A stretch of DNA of 64,000 nt, taken from positions 26,917 through 90,916 of the IMG/VR virus record IMGVR_UViG_3300043788_000101; one strand, given 5' to 3'. The notes below the pieces were generated by a model, which was not told the origin of the DNA, searched no databases, and saw only the letters and a program-made list of their open reading frames with translations. The position numbers and the translations under genes were made by a program. Shown here piece after piece: positions 17,231 through 25,381 of the stretch. This DNA is from a virus. The first letter of the stretch is position 1. Each line of letters starts with the position of its first letter.

Positions 17231-18264
17231 CCAAACTTCAGAAACTCATCATCGGCGCTGTGCTGCTTTGCTACGGAGTAATGCTCTCCGTGCTATTCGT
17301 GCGTCATAGGCCAGCCACGTCGCCGACGCAGCCGCATACCTACGGAGCAGTCGGCGGCTACACGCTGCCCGCTGGAGCGGCGACCGGGACCACAGTCTAC
17401 GCGAACAATGCCGGCGGATGGTCGACGTTGGCGCCAGGAAGCAACGGGCAGACCTATCAGCTCTCATCCGGTATCCCTTCGTGGGCTACAGCCTCTGGTG
17501 GCGCCACACTGCCGGACGCGGGCACCGGCGGCATGTGGTTTCAGAACGACGCCGGAGTGGTCACGCCTGTCGCGGCAGCAACTGTCGTCGGACAGCCGCT
17601 CCTGAGCGGCCCTGGCGAGTACCCGGCGTTCGGTACGCCCACATTCGGCACGGGGCTTGTTGGTACAGGCAATGTTACACCACCTCCTACCGTAGCGGGT
17701 GGCGGATGGACATCGATCAACAACTCGACAGGTCTAACGGCGAGCGATCAATCCAACGGATCGATTCTCATCGTATTCCAGAATGCAGCCAGCGCTGGTA
17801 ACGGCTATGTGAGAACTGGCTGGACCACCGGCGTAGAAATTGGCTTCGATATGGATGATATATTCATAACGACCGTGGCCGGAGGCTCGGCGCAGCAGCT
17901 TTGGGCTGGCGTCTGCATGTGGAACGGCACGCAGTACTTGCTCATGGGCATTCTTAGCTATTGCACCGGCGCAACAGGCTATTGCGGAACGGGCCTTATC
18001 CTTACCGGCACGGATGCTTCGGGTACACAGACGCAGGGCAACTGGTCTCAGTGGTCCAAACCATTCGTGCGAATGCAGATATCCGGCTCGAACATCATAT
18101 CGCAGTTGTCGGTCGACAAGCAGTTGTGGTCGACCATCTACACGACGGCGATCTCGACGGCGTTCCCAAGCGGCACGCCGACCTATGGCGGAGTGTGTGT
18201 CGGGCACCCGCCGTCGAACAATGGGGCCGTTGGCCTAACGCTCTTCGACTTCGTCCTGAACTAG
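17227..18264 (+). CDS. fibre-like protein with N-terminal membrane anchor
   Basis: 345 aa from ATG 17227. Residues 5-27 form a hydrophobic segment followed by RHRP, a signal anchor; residues 35-110 are Gly-rich fibre-like repeats; residues 160-345 form a beta-sandwich-like domain with Trp- and Gly-rich strands, possibly carbohydrate binding. A membrane anchor is odd for a tail fibre and parallels the lipoprotein at 9746. Function unknown. Confidence 0.6.
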   Translation: MTKLQKLIIGAVLLCYGVMLSVLFVRHRPATSPTQPHTYGAVGGYTLPAGAATGTTVYANNAGGWSTLAPGSNGQTYQLSSGIPSWATASGGATLPDAGTGGMWFQNDAGVVTPVAAATVVGQPLLSGPGEYPAFGTPTFGTGLVGTGNVTPPPTVAGGGWTSINNSTGLTASDQSNGSILIVFQNAASAGNGYVRTGWTTGVEIGFDMDDIFITTVAGGSAQQLWAGVCMWNGTQYLLMGILSYCTGATGYCGTGLILTGTDASGTQTQGNWSQWSKPFVRMQISGSNIISQLSVDKQLWSTIYTTAISTAFPSGTPTYGGVCVGHPPSNNGAVGLTLFDFVLN

Positions 18265-18273
18265 GAGAGCGCA

Positions 18274-18357
18274 GTGAGCGATCCAAACGATTCGCAAGTC
18301 GTTTACACGATTGGCTTTCGACGCGGTATAATGCGCGCTGGATGCCTGCAAAGCTGA
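18274..18357 (+). pseudogene. 27-residue remnant duplicating the start of gene 18913
   Basis: GTG 18274 has a good GGAG site and encodes [14 protein letters not shown] before running into unrelated codons and stopping at 18357. The first 14 residues match the start of the gene at 18913 ([14 protein letters not shown]) although the DNA has diverged at third positions. The HNH gene lies between the two copies, suggesting the original gene start was displaced by the insertion. Confidence 0.55.
18327..18332 (+). promoter_or_regulatory. candidate promoter -10 of HNH gene
   Basis: A perfect TATAAT lies 9 bases before the HNH start; an upstream TTTACA at 18302-18307 is 19 bases away. It would transcribe the HNH gene independently of the structural operon. 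Prediction by eye only. Confidence 0.35.
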
Positions 18358-18926
18358 CGTGTCCGAAGAGATGTTCGAAGTGCGGATCGGCGGGCCCGTT
18401 CTACAAGAACAGGGCAATGCGAGATGGCCTGACGAACCAGTGTCGACGCTGTCACAACGCTAGTGCGACAAGATGGGCAAAGGCAAACCCGGAAAAAACG
18501 CGGGCCATCGGGAGACGATTCGAGCGTGCGCACCGTCATGAGCGCAGCAAGTGTAGGACGACGCCGCAAGTCCTAAAGGCCTGGAGAAACGCGAATCACA
18601 TCAAGCTCGTTGCACAAGCGCGAGAGTGGTGGAAAACCCATCCAGAGCAACTCGCAGCTAAGAAGGCACGACGTCGCGCAAGAGTGCACGGAGTCGAAGT
18701 ACGATTGACCGCCAAAGAATGGCGAGACATCGTCGAGTTCTTCGGACACAGATGCGCGTACTGCCTGCGAGGCGACGTCAAGCTGACGCAGGATCATGTG
18801 GTCGCGCTGTCGCGTGGCGGGACACATACGGCCGAAAATGTCGTGCCGGCATGCTTGCCGTGCAACTCGAAGCATAAACGAGAACTACCTGTTTTCTGGA
18901 TGGTGAATATTCATGGGCGATCCTAA
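18342..18926 (+). CDS. HNH homing-type endonuclease
   Basis: 194 aa from ATG 18342. N-terminal zinc ribbon (CPKRCSKCG ... CRRC), a long basic linker, then the HNH core [11 protein letters not shown], '[19 protein letters not shown]', ACLPCN. Its core is a close paralogue of the HNH at 3462-4169 (FGH-CAYCLRG in both). It splits a fibre-region gene whose N-terminus is present on both sides. Confidence 0.88.
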   Translation: MPAKLTCPKRCSKCGSAGPFYKNRAMRDGLTNQCRRCHNASATRWAKANPEKTRAIGRRFERAHRHERSKCRTTPQVLKAWRNANHIKLVAQAREWWKTHPEQLAAKKARRRARVHGVEVRLTAKEWRDIVEFFGHRCAYCLRGDVKLTQDHVVALSRGGTHTAENVVPACLPCNSKHKRELPVFWMVNIHGRS

Positions 18927-19317
18927 TGACCCGATGCAGGTCTTCACTATAGGGGTTCCTGGTCCGAGCGGCCTTCCGATGCTATGGCAAGGCGCGCTGC
19001 CGATTACGCCAGGTCAGTCGCCGTACTCGGCCGCGATCCTGCAGCCCGTACCGGTCGATTGCCGCACGGGCCCAGTGACGATTCAGCTGCCGGCGCTCAC
19101 CGACTCCTCGACGTGCGTCGTCGCGATCAAGGACTTGTATGGCGCGAGCGCGACCAACAACATCACGTTGCTCCCAGTCTCTGGGCTCAGTACCGTGGTC
19201 GAGCAGCCTGGCGCTCTAGGCACGTACGCCTCCACCGGGGTCATCGCGAGCAATGGCGCTGTCGTTTGGCTCGTGTCGATGTTCTCGATCAACGCATGGG
19301 TCATCTGGGTGCACTGA
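18913..19317 (+). CDS. small structural protein restored behind the HNH gene
   Basis: 134 aa, ATG inside the HNH 3' end. Begins [14 protein letters not shown], then a beta-rich domain ('[17 protein letters not shown]', '[14 protein letters not shown]'). Probably a small fibre or tail-tip protein. The N-terminal residues overlap the HNH coding region, so this start may have been rebuilt after insertion. Confidence 0.6.
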   Translation: MGDPNDPMQVFTIGVPGPSGLPMLWQGALPITPGQSPYSAAILQPVPVDCRTGPVTIQLPALTDSSTCVVAIKDLYGASATNNITLLPVSGLSTVVEQPGALGTYASTGVIASNGAVVWLVSMFSINAWVIWVH

Positions 19318-19671
19318 ATGCTCGAAGATTACCAGCCTCAGACCGAGTTCGAGCGAGTCGTGTTGGCCCTCGTGAGCCGCGCAGAAACAGCAGCCATACG
19401 TGCCGAGGAATCCGCGAAGGCGGCCATGAATGCAGCCGTCGCCACGCACGCATGCGTCGACGAGATGCGTCTGGAGCTTCGACAGGCGGCCAGCAATGTA
19501 GCGACAGCGCGGCGCGAAGCCGAAGTGTGTGCGCTCCGCGCCGAAGCCGCCGAGGACTATGTGCGCGCAGCCACTCGGGAAGCGCGCTCTGTCGACCCGA
19601 CGCCGCGAGAGCTTCCTAACTCCAGTATGCCTCCGTCGTCGAGCGTGCCACCAGTTCCAGAGGGCAAGTGA
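19318..19671 (+). CDS. coiled-coil protein
   Basis: 117 aa, ATG abutting the previous stop. Residues 10-90 form a continuous Ala/Glu/Arg-rich helix with heptad spacing; Pro/Ser-rich C-terminus. Unknown function; first of a run of tightly overlapping small genes leading to the lysis block. Confidence 0.6.
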   Translation: MLEDYQPQTEFERVVLALVSRAETAAIRAEESAKAAMNAAVATHACVDEMRLELRQAASNVATARREAEVCALRAEAAEDYVRAATREARSVDPTPRELPNSSMPPSSSVPPVPEGK

Positions 19672-19970
19672 CGCCCGAAGCCGACATCGCGCTCGCGGCG
19701 ATTGTCGTCGCTATTGTGAGTGGCCTTGTTGCGACTGTGTTCGCGCTTTTCACGCTGCGTGTGCGCGACCTCGAAGAGAAGACAATCTCGCGGGAGCTTT
19801 TCCAAATTCACCAGAAGCACGTCGACGATCGGCTCGACAAGCAAGACAAGGCGCTTGAGTCTCACGGTGCCACGCTGCAGCAAAACACGAACGCCACCAA
19901 CCGCGCGCTAGGCATCCTTGAACGTTTGGAGCGTAAAGCTTCACCACCACCTCGGAGCTACGGTGGATGA
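19668..19970 (+). CDS. small membrane protein with coiled coil (holin/XhlA-like)
   Basis: 100 aa, GTG overlapping the previous TGA. A single membrane segment at residues 7-30 followed by a charged coiled coil (DLEEKTISRELFQIHQKH). This resembles haemolysin XhlA or i-spanin-type lysis accessories. Located just before the membrane protein at 20219 and the hydrolases, so a lysis role is plausible. Confidence 0.55.
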   Translation: MTPEADIALAAIVVAIVSGLVATVFALFTLRVRDLEEKTISRELFQIHQKHVDDRLDKQDKALESHGATLQQNTNATNRALGILERLERKASPPPRSYGG

Positions 19971-20180
19971 GTGTCGCACCCATTCGAGCCCGACGAAGCG
20001 CCGACCAAGCCCGAAGGATTTCGAGCGGAGCTACGCCTCATCGCAGAACGCGTACTGGCGTGCGAACCCGGTGACATTGCGGTCCTCAAGATGCTTCGGG
20101 AGTCGGCCACCAATTCGGACGCTGACATGGCTCGGTATCTATCGGCCTGCCACAAATTCGTCGAGCGGTTGCTCGGCTGA
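19971..20180 (+). CDS. small hypothetical protein
   Basis: 69 aa, GTG directly after the previous stop. Helical and acidic; contains 'CEPGDIAVLKMLRESATNSDADMA'-like segment split over two helices. No family recognised. Confidence 0.5.
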   Translation: MSHPFEPDEAPTKPEGFRAELRLIAERVLACEPGDIAVLKMLRESATNSDADMARYLSACHKFVERLLG

Positions 20181-20218
20181 GATTCCTACCACACCATCGA
20201 AAGACAAGAGGCGATCTG

Positions 20219-20878
20219 ATGCTCAAGCACTTCAATTTCGCAATCGGAACGTGGACGCTGCCATCGTGGCTGACGCTCATCGGCTCGACGATCAGTGCCG
20301 CAATCCTGACCTACGTCATGTCGGTGCCGCCTGGGACGCTCATCACGTCGCTGACGACTGCCGCGGGGTTCACGGCTCTTTGGCATGGAGCACTCGTCGC
20401 CGTACTCGTCGCCGTGGTCAACCTCGCCAAGACGCAGCTCACGCCGGCGGACGCGAAGGCGAAGGCCGCGCTCGCGGCTGCGGCCGTCAAGACGCTGACC
20501 ACGCTGGTCATGACGTTCGCCTTCGTGCTTATGTGCGCAATCCTCGCTGGCTGCGGCTCATTCCTCAGTGCCTCACCGACGGTGCCTGTCACCCCAGCGA
20601 ACTCCGCTCAGGTCAGTTCGTGTGAAGCGACGGCGACGGGCCACAATCTCGGAGCCATCGGCGGAATGACGCTGGCCGGCGGAGCCACGGTGGTGGGCGT
20701 CATCGACTCGCAGGAGTCGAACGCCAAGACGCAGCAGGCCCTCGGGTGGACGGCTGCAATCATCGCAGCACTCGCGGGCGTCGATACGCTGTTCACGACC
20801 ATCGAGAGCGCGAACTACGCACAGAGCCAGTGCTCGGAGCTGCTCGGGCCCCTGCCCGTAGCAAAGGTGGCCCAGTGA
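20219..20878 (+). CDS. polytopic membrane protein ending in a lipobox-containing segment (holin/spanin candidate)
   Basis: 219 aa, ATG with AAGAGGCG upstream. Hydrophobic segments at about 12-35, 42-70 and 95-112; the third ends in ILAGC-GS, a standard lipobox, preceded by an internal Met (MTFAFVLMCAILAGC). The C-terminal 100 residues are periplasmic-type with another hydrophobic patch. It may be a holin fused to an outer-membrane spanin-like lipoprotein, or two products made from one frame by internal initiation. Context is the lysis block. Confidence 0.5.
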   Translation: MLKHFNFAIGTWTLPSWLTLIGSTISAAILTYVMSVPPGTLITSLTTAAGFTALWHGALVAVLVAVVNLAKTQLTPADAKAKAALAAAAVKTLTTLVMTFAFVLMCAILAGCGSFLSASPTVPVTPANSAQVSSCEATATGHNLGAIGGMTLAGGATVVGVIDSQESNAKTQQALGWTAAIIAALAGVDTLFTTIESANYAQSQCSELLGPLPVAKVAQ

Positions 20879-21855
20879 GAATCCAGCAGCACACGGTCCA
20901 GCACCATGTGGGGGGCCGCAAGCGCCCCGACTTCGCCGCGCTCGCCGGCCATCACCGGATGGCGAAGTACATGACGCTGTCGACGCTACCGACGCCTCCG
21001 GCAAGCTTCAACTATTGGCCGCTCGCGAATCAGGCCGCGGTTGCGGATATCCTCGGCAACAACACGCTCGGCGACTGCACCGCGGCGGGCGCCTGTCACC
21101 TCGCGGACGTCTACTCGGCGGGTGGGGGCTCGCAGGCTGCAATGACATCGGCGCAGGCGATTGCGTTCTACTCGCTGTCGACTGGATACAACCCGGCGGA
21201 CCCGAGCACGGACCAGGGGGGCGACGAGGTCACGGTGCTCACCGACTGGCAGACCAAAGGATTGGACGGCGCAGGCCTGCACGCGATCAAAGGTTTCGTG
21301 AGCGTGGACGGATCGAACGCGGCGCTCCTCTTCGCGTCCTGCTGGCTTTTCGGAGGATTGTACTTCGGGCTGGAGCTGACCGAGGCCATGGCCAACACGA
21401 GCGGCTCGGGCTTTCTCTGGGTGCCAGGTACGGCCAACCCGAACGACGGTCACTGCGTCGTCGGCGCGGGGGGCGACTCCTCGGGCAAGGGGCAAATCCA
21501 AATCAACACGTGGGGTCTTCTCGGCGGCTTCGAGATGGATGCCATCGCGGAGCTTTGCGTCGAGTCGGCGGGCGGCACCGTGTTCGTTCCCATCAGCGCC
21601 GAGTGGGTGAACGCCGCGAAGTCTGCGGCGCCGAGCGGCTTCGACTGGGAGCAGCTTGCCTCGGACTTCGACCTCGACCTCGGTGGGGCGGTACCTGTGC
21701 CTTCGCCGGTTCCGCCTCCCGCGCCATCGGGCCCCGCCACGCAGGCCAGCGTCAATGCGGCTCTCGCGGGCGCGTTCCAGTACGACATGATGACCAAGTC
21801 GCAAGCCGTCACGCAGGCGCAGGCCTCGGTGGCGGCCCTTACGTGGCCGGCGTGA
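20875..21855 (+). CDS. papain-like cysteine peptidase
   Basis: 326 aa, GTG overlapping the previous stop. Core features of the papain fold are in order: Cys in 'NTLGDCTAAGACH' (about residue 65), His in 'NDGHCVVGAGG' (about 200), Asn in QINTWG (about 217). The C-terminal 80 residues are a Pro-rich linker and a small helical domain. Lying between membrane proteins and a lysozyme-like gene, it may cut peptidoglycan peptides or act as an internal virion protease. Catalytic triad seen; substrate inferred. Confidence 0.65.
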   Translation: MRIQQHTVQHHVGGRKRPDFAALAGHHRMAKYMTLSTLPTPPASFNYWPLANQAAVADILGNNTLGDCTAAGACHLADVYSAGGGSQAAMTSAQAIAFYSLSTGYNPADPSTDQGGDEVTVLTDWQTKGLDGAGLHAIKGFVSVDGSNAALLFASCWLFGGLYFGLELTEAMANTSGSGFLWVPGTANPNDGHCVVGAGGDSSGKGQIQINTWGLLGGFEMDAIAELCVESAGGTVFVPISAEWVNAAKSAAPSGFDWEQLASDFDLDLGGAVPVPSPVPPPAPSGPATQASVNAALAGAFQYDMMTKSQAVTQAQASVAALTWPA

Positions 21856-22121
21856 AGCTCGACGCCGCGCTGCTCTGGGCTGGCTGCTTGGCCCTGACGT
21901 TCGCCCAGTGCAACGCCTGCCAATCGACACCATCCGCCGTGTCGCCGTCGACCATCTGCGCGGAGCTATCAGAAGCCGGTTGCCTGCAAATCAGCTCGGA
22001 TTGCGCCTCGTCGATCACCGTTCAGCTTGAGGGCGGCGCCGGAGCCAATCCGCTACTCTCGACGGCCATCAACTGCCTCGCCGCGGGCGGGACGGTGCCG
22101 AGCTGCGGAGGGTGCCCGTGA
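21852..22121 (+). CDS. small cysteine-rich secreted protein
   Basis: 89 aa, GTG overlapping the previous TGA. Hydrophobic N-terminus (LDAALLWAGCLALTFAQCNAC) with several cysteines, possibly a lipoprotein signal, then a Cys-rich mature part ending CGGCP. Spanin-like lipoprotein is one possibility because of the lysis context. Confidence 0.5.
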   Translation: MKLDAALLWAGCLALTFAQCNACQSTPSAVSPSTICAELSEAGCLQISSDCASSITVQLEGGAGANPLLSTAINCLAAGGTVPSCGGCP

Positions 22122-22297
22122 GCCTCGATTGGAAAGAGCCTGGCACGTTCGACCAGTGGCGCGACCAGTTCGTGAACGCGCTCGGGTCCGCTGCGACGTG
22201 CGCCGACAGTCCTACGCACATCGTGGACGCGGCCGACATGATCGCTCAAGCCGCCGTCGAGCTGATTCAGCAGCGCGCGAAGGAAGCGGGGCGATGA
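22118..22297 (+). CDS. small hypothetical protein
   Basis: 59 aa. GTG 22118 chosen because GGAGGG sits upstream and it forms a GTGA overlap. Contains two amphipathic helices (FDQWRDQFVNAL, DMIAQAAVELIQQ). No family recognised. Confidence 0.5.
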   Translation: MSLDWKEPGTFDQWRDQFVNALGSAATCADSPTHIVDAADMIAQAAVELIQQRAKEAGR

Positions 22298-22404
22298 TCG
22301 GCCGTCTGTCAAGGCTCGACTACGCGCGCGATGCCGCAGCAGGCAAGACCGGCTTTACGCGCTGGCTTGCCTGGGCGATTGCGCTTATCCTCGGGCCCCC
22401 ATGA
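22294..22404 (+). CDS. 36-residue single-span membrane peptide
   Basis: ATG 22294 overlaps the previous stop (ATGA) and its own TGA overlaps the next ATG. Encodes a charged N-terminus and one membrane segment (WLAWAIALILGPP). Could be a mini-holin or antiholin given its neighbours. Confidence 0.45.
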   Translation: MIGRLSRLDYARDAAAGKTGFTRWLAWAIALILGPP

Positions 22405-22886
22405 ATCCAGCCTACATACTCGCAGCCCTTCTCGCGTGGAACCCCGGTGGCAAGCAGGGGGCCAGAGGCTCCACGACGGATGCAGTTCTCACGGAATGGG
22501 CGACCGCCATCGCGGATGCCTGCAACCTTGACGAGGACGGGCGCAAGCTGACGCCGCTCGAGTGCCTCACGCAAGCGGCCATCGCCAGCGAGGAGACACG
22601 GTTTGCTCCGTACATCCTCGACGGATCGTGCAACATCCAGGGATGGCGCGCGCTGCACCATCTGGACAAGAAGTGCGACGGCGACAAGGCGTACGGACCA
22701 TGGCAGGTCTGGCAGCCAGCGTGGGTCAGTGTCTGCCCTGCCGGCGGCGAGAACCCAGACACGCGTGACCCATTCATCAACGCGCTCGTGGCTAGACGCC
22801 TTCTGCTCAAGAACCCGCACGGCTGGATGACGTACGACGCCGCGAAGGCGAAGGCCGAGGCCTGGACGGCGACGCACAAGGAGTAG
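22401..22886 (+). CDS. lysozyme / lytic transglycosylase-like protein
   Basis: 161 aa, ATG overlapping the previous stop. Contains 'AAIASEETRFAPYILDG', where the Glu after the helix is the likely catalytic acid, and 'CDGDKAYGPWQVW', resembling the GxxQ loop of transglycosylases, then helices ('DPFINALVARRLLLKNP'). Candidate endolysin or penetration lysozyme; no signal peptide. Best match is by pattern only. Confidence 0.6.
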   Translation: MNPAYILAALLAWNPGGKQGARGSTTDAVLTEWATAIADACNLDEDGRKLTPLECLTQAAIASEETRFAPYILDGSCNIQGWRALHHLDKKCDGDKAYGPWQVWQPAWVSVCPAGGENPDTRDPFINALVARRLLLKNPHGWMTYDAAKAKAEAWTATHKE

Positions 22887-22888
22887 CG

Positions 22889-23200
22889 ATGTGCACGTTT
22901 TCGATGATCGTCGATCAGTTGGGGCCGAAGATACCGGACATCACGTCGCCGAATCCGTTCGCGCCTTGGGTTGCGCCGCAACCTCCGATGTCGTTCACGC
23001 CGTACACGCACGAGCAGATCGAGGAGTGGCGCAAGTTCTTCGAGGAGGCCAAGGCAAAGCTCGCAGCGGCGAAAGCCGAGGACGAAGCGGTCGGCACGCC
23101 AGACTGCACGGACCCCGCGAAGCGCCCCATCCTAGAGCGGCTCGCGGAAATGGAACGTCGACTCGCAGCGATCGAAAAGGCCGTTGGCCTGAAAGGATAA
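22889..23200 (+). CDS. hypothetical protein with C-terminal coiled coil
   Basis: 103 aa, ATG start. Pro-rich N-terminus (SPNPFAPWVAPQPPM) followed by two helices with heptad spacing (EEAKAKLAAAKAEDEA; LERLAEMERRLAAIEKAV). May be a virion or spanin-associated protein; not recognised. Confidence 0.55.
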   Translation: MCTFSMIVDQLGPKIPDITSPNPFAPWVAPQPPMSFTPYTHEQIEEWRKFFEEAKAKLAAAKAEDEAVGTPDCTDPAKRPILERLAEMERRLAAIEKAVGLKG

Positions 23201-23203
23201 CCC

Positions 23204-23446
23204 ATGCACTATCGAAACGGACGCGAAGCCAAGAACGGGGACCAAATCGTTTCACTCGGGCCTGACGGCAAGGTGCTCGGCGTCGGCATTCTCTACAACG
23301 CCGTGGCTGGCAACGACTACTGCAACGGGAGCCTTGCGCTGATTCCGGGCCCCGCGTACGCGTGCCTGGTCGACGCGTTGCACGTTGACGACCTCGCGGC
23401 CCTCCTCGCCGAGAAGGGCCTCGACAAGCGTCCGGCCGGCAAGTGA
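23204..23446 (+). CDS. small hypothetical protein
   Basis: 80 aa, ATG start, GTGA overlap with the next gene. Contains a short beta barrel-like start ('YRNGREAKNGDQIVSLGPDG') and a helical end, similar in form to small phage proteins with a 'NG-xA--GD-V' motif. Function unknown. Confidence 0.55.
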   Translation: MHYRNGREAKNGDQIVSLGPDGKVLGVGILYNAVAGNDYCNGSLALIPGPAYACLVDALHVDDLAALLAEKGLDKRPAGK

Positions 23447-24102
23447 CCGATTACGCCGTAGCACCCGCACGGGTCGGCCTCTGGCTCGACTGCGACACGA
23501 TCGGCACGCTGACGCCGTCTAGGATCGCGGCTGCCATGGCGCATGTGCACCCGACCTACGGCAAGGTCCAAGGAATCGAAGGCTACAGCGAGCTTCCGAA
23601 CGAACGCGTCGACGGGACCATCTGGACGGCCGACTCGCTCGCGATGGTCGTCGCTGCTGGGGCGCAAGCGCTCTGGATACAGCACCCACTCGCGCCGGGT
23701 TGGATACCGTCCGAGAACCTCGGGGCTATTCACGAGGAGCACGCGAGCGCCTACGCGGCCTCCTGCGGATTCCCGATGCCGATCCACGGCGGCGTCGACA
23801 TCGAGGGCACCGCGGGGCCTTCGTACGGCTACGGGCTCACGTGGGCCACGAATCGAGTGCAGCGCGGCGGCAAGTGTATGGGCTACTACGGCTACCAGCT
23901 CGGGATGAGCCTCGCTGACTTCGCTGCGATGGCGAACGTCACGGCGTATTGGGAAGCCTTCAATCAGCCGCGCATCGGTGGGCGCGGGCCGTGCCTTGTC
24001 CAGGGTCCTACGCTCACGATCCCAGGCTTCGGCGCGGTCGACACCGACCTGATGGCGGCCGACCTGAAGGGTGAGCTTCCCATGGTCTGCCAAGCCGCCT
24101 AG
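23443..24102 (+). CDS. glycoside hydrolase-like (GH25/DUF1906-type) protein
   Basis: 219 aa, GTG start. TIM-barrel-like pattern: 'VGLWLDCDTIGTLTP' (first strand with Asp), a GVDIEG strand with Asp-x-Glu, YYGYQLGMS and AYWEAFNQP. This resembles DUF1906/GH25 peptidoglycan hydrolases. Last gene before a strong terminator; probably the lysis endolysin or an accessory wall hydrolase. Catalytic residues inferred from position. Confidence 0.6.
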   Translation: MTDYAVAPARVGLWLDCDTIGTLTPSRIAAAMAHVHPTYGKVQGIEGYSELPNERVDGTIWTADSLAMVVAAGAQALWIQHPLAPGWIPSENLGAIHEEHASAYAASCGFPMPIHGGVDIEGTAGPSYGYGLTWATNRVQRGGKCMGYYGYQLGMSLADFAAMANVTAYWEAFNQPRIGGRGPCLVQGPTLTIPGFGAVDTDLMAADLKGELPMVCQAA

Positions 24103-24131
24103 CAATCGCGACCTGCACAGCAGCGTCAAGC

Positions 24132-24172
24132 GCCCCCACCTGGCTTCGGCTGGGTGGGGGCTTTCTGCTTTT
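24132..24172 (+). terminator. rho-independent terminator of late operon
   Basis: Stem GCCCCCACC / GGTGGGGGC (24132-24140 with 24153-24161), loop TGGCTTCGGCTG, then TTTCTGCTTTT. It closes the plus-strand structural/lysis block, and minus-strand genes end just beyond it. Confidence 0.85.
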
Positions 24173-24201
24173 GTGCGCCCTCTCGCCCGAAGTCGCCTAG
24201 G

Positions 24202-24399
24202 CTAGCACGTTGGGCAGGGGCGGCGATGCTCGTCGCAGTAGTCGCAGTTGCCTAAATGCTGGCCGCAATCCGGGCACTTGACCTCGGCGGACAACGTCTC
24301 CGCCCACGTGCGCCAGTGGACGGTGGACGGACACGGCGGGTCCGAATCGGGCCGGCCAGTGTAGGGCCGGTGGCACCAGGCGCAAGTCTCGTCGCTCAT
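24202..24399 (-). CDS. small multi-zinc-ribbon protein
   Basis: 65 aa from ATG 24399 (GGGAGAG upstream). Four CxxC pairs (CAWC, CPDC, CDYC, CPTC) suggest two zinc ribbons. Last gene of the minus-strand cluster. The leader carries the repeated intergenic element. Confidence 0.6.
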   Translation of the reverse strand: MSDETCAWCHRPYTGRPDSDPPCPSTVHWRTWAETLSAEVKCPDCGQHLGNCDYCDEHRRPCPTC

Positions 24400-24436
24400 T
24401 CGCTCTCCCTTGCGCGCACTCCCGCGCCGTTCGTCC

Positions 24437-24643
24437 TTACTTTTCACCACGCGAAATCAAGATGACATCGGCGACGAGTAGCGGTCGCTGCCACTTTCCC
24501 TTTGAGGCGAGACCATTCTCGCGCGTGAATCGGTAGCTGCCACAATTCGAGCAGTCTTCGCGCGCCATACTGCCGAACCCGAACGCGACCATTGGCTTCG
24601 GGTGACGGCATCGCGCGAGGCGCAGCACGGCGGTGTGAATCAT
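24437..24643 (-). CDS. small zinc-finger-like hypothetical protein
   Basis: 68 aa, ATG overlapping the upstream stop (ATGA). One CSNC pair and a basic N-terminus; ends just before an intergenic element. Function unknown. Confidence 0.5.
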   Translation of the reverse strand: MIHTAVLRLARCRHPKPMVAFGFGSMAREDCSNCGSYRFTRENGLASKGKWQRPLLVADVILISRGEK

Positions 24644-25074
24644 CGGCGTCCCGTCACGTCGAGCGACGAAGCCTCATCGAAAACGCCCGCAGAAGCGTTT
24701 GGCTCCGTCTTCGCTTCTGAAAGCCTACGCGCCTCATTCACAAGGCTGTAGGTCTTGTCGCACTCGGCACAATGCTCAACGCACGACGCGCCGGGGCACG
24801 CGCACCCGAGCGCGTACTGGTCGAGGCGAGCAATTGTCCTCGCGAGCATCGTACGCAAGGCGTCGCCGTACTGTTTCTGCGCGTCGGCAATCACCGTCCA
24901 GCGGTTCCGAGCCTTCGTCATCTCTTCGAGATCGGCTTCCGCCATAGCGAGCCTTGCGCGACTCTCGATTAGCCGCGTCTCGGTGCCGGCTAGAAGCTCT
25001 GGGCAGAACGCCTGGTGTTCGACGCCGCGCGCTGTCTTACGCCCGCCGCACGCATCGCAAACGAGGTAGCTCAT
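24640..25074 (-). CDS. zinc-binding coiled-coil protein
   Basis: 144 aa from ATG 25074 (ATGA overlap). N-terminal CDACGG ribbon half, a long helix at residues 35-85 ('ETRLIESRARLAMAEADLEE'), and a second cysteine cluster (CACPGASCVEHCAECDK). Probably a structural or nucleic-acid-binding accessory protein. Confidence 0.55.
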   Translation of the reverse strand: MSYLVCDACGGRKTARGVEHQAFCPELLAGTETRLIESRARLAMAEADLEEMTKARNRWTVIADAQKQYGDALRTMLARTIARLDQYALGCACPGASCVEHCAECDKTYSLVNEARRLSEAKTEPNASAGVFDEASSLDVTGRR

Positions 25075-25322
25075 GGCAACGGCTCCCATCGTCCAGGCAG
25101 CCAGTGAAGCGCCTCTCCGATGCCCCAATTCTTCCAATGCTCATCGCACCTGAGCGAGCGAACTATCACGCGACCGCTTCGCGTTCGACGATGCCTCGTA
25201 GGCCTCTGAGGGCAACGTCCGTCGCCACTCTCATGCTGGCATCGGCGGTGCTCAGTTTCGGTATGCGGGGTATCGACGCCGCACACGGGGCATGAAAACG
25301 TACCTGTCGGAACTGCACTCAT
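25071..25322 (-). CDS. small zinc-binding protein
   Basis: 83 aa from ATG 25322 (GGAGG upstream). CPVCG near the N-terminus and further Cys/His (CQHESGDGRC), a basic centre and a Trp-rich end. Function unknown. Confidence 0.55.
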   Translation of the reverse strand: MSAVPTGTFSCPVCGVDTPHTETEHRRCQHESGDGRCPQRPTRHRRTRSGRVIVRSLRCDEHWKNWGIGEALHWLPGRWEPLP

Positions 25323-25381
25323 GTCGCCTCCGTTTGCCATTGTCCTAAAGCCCCTCGCGCGTAAAACAACGCCCATATTCC

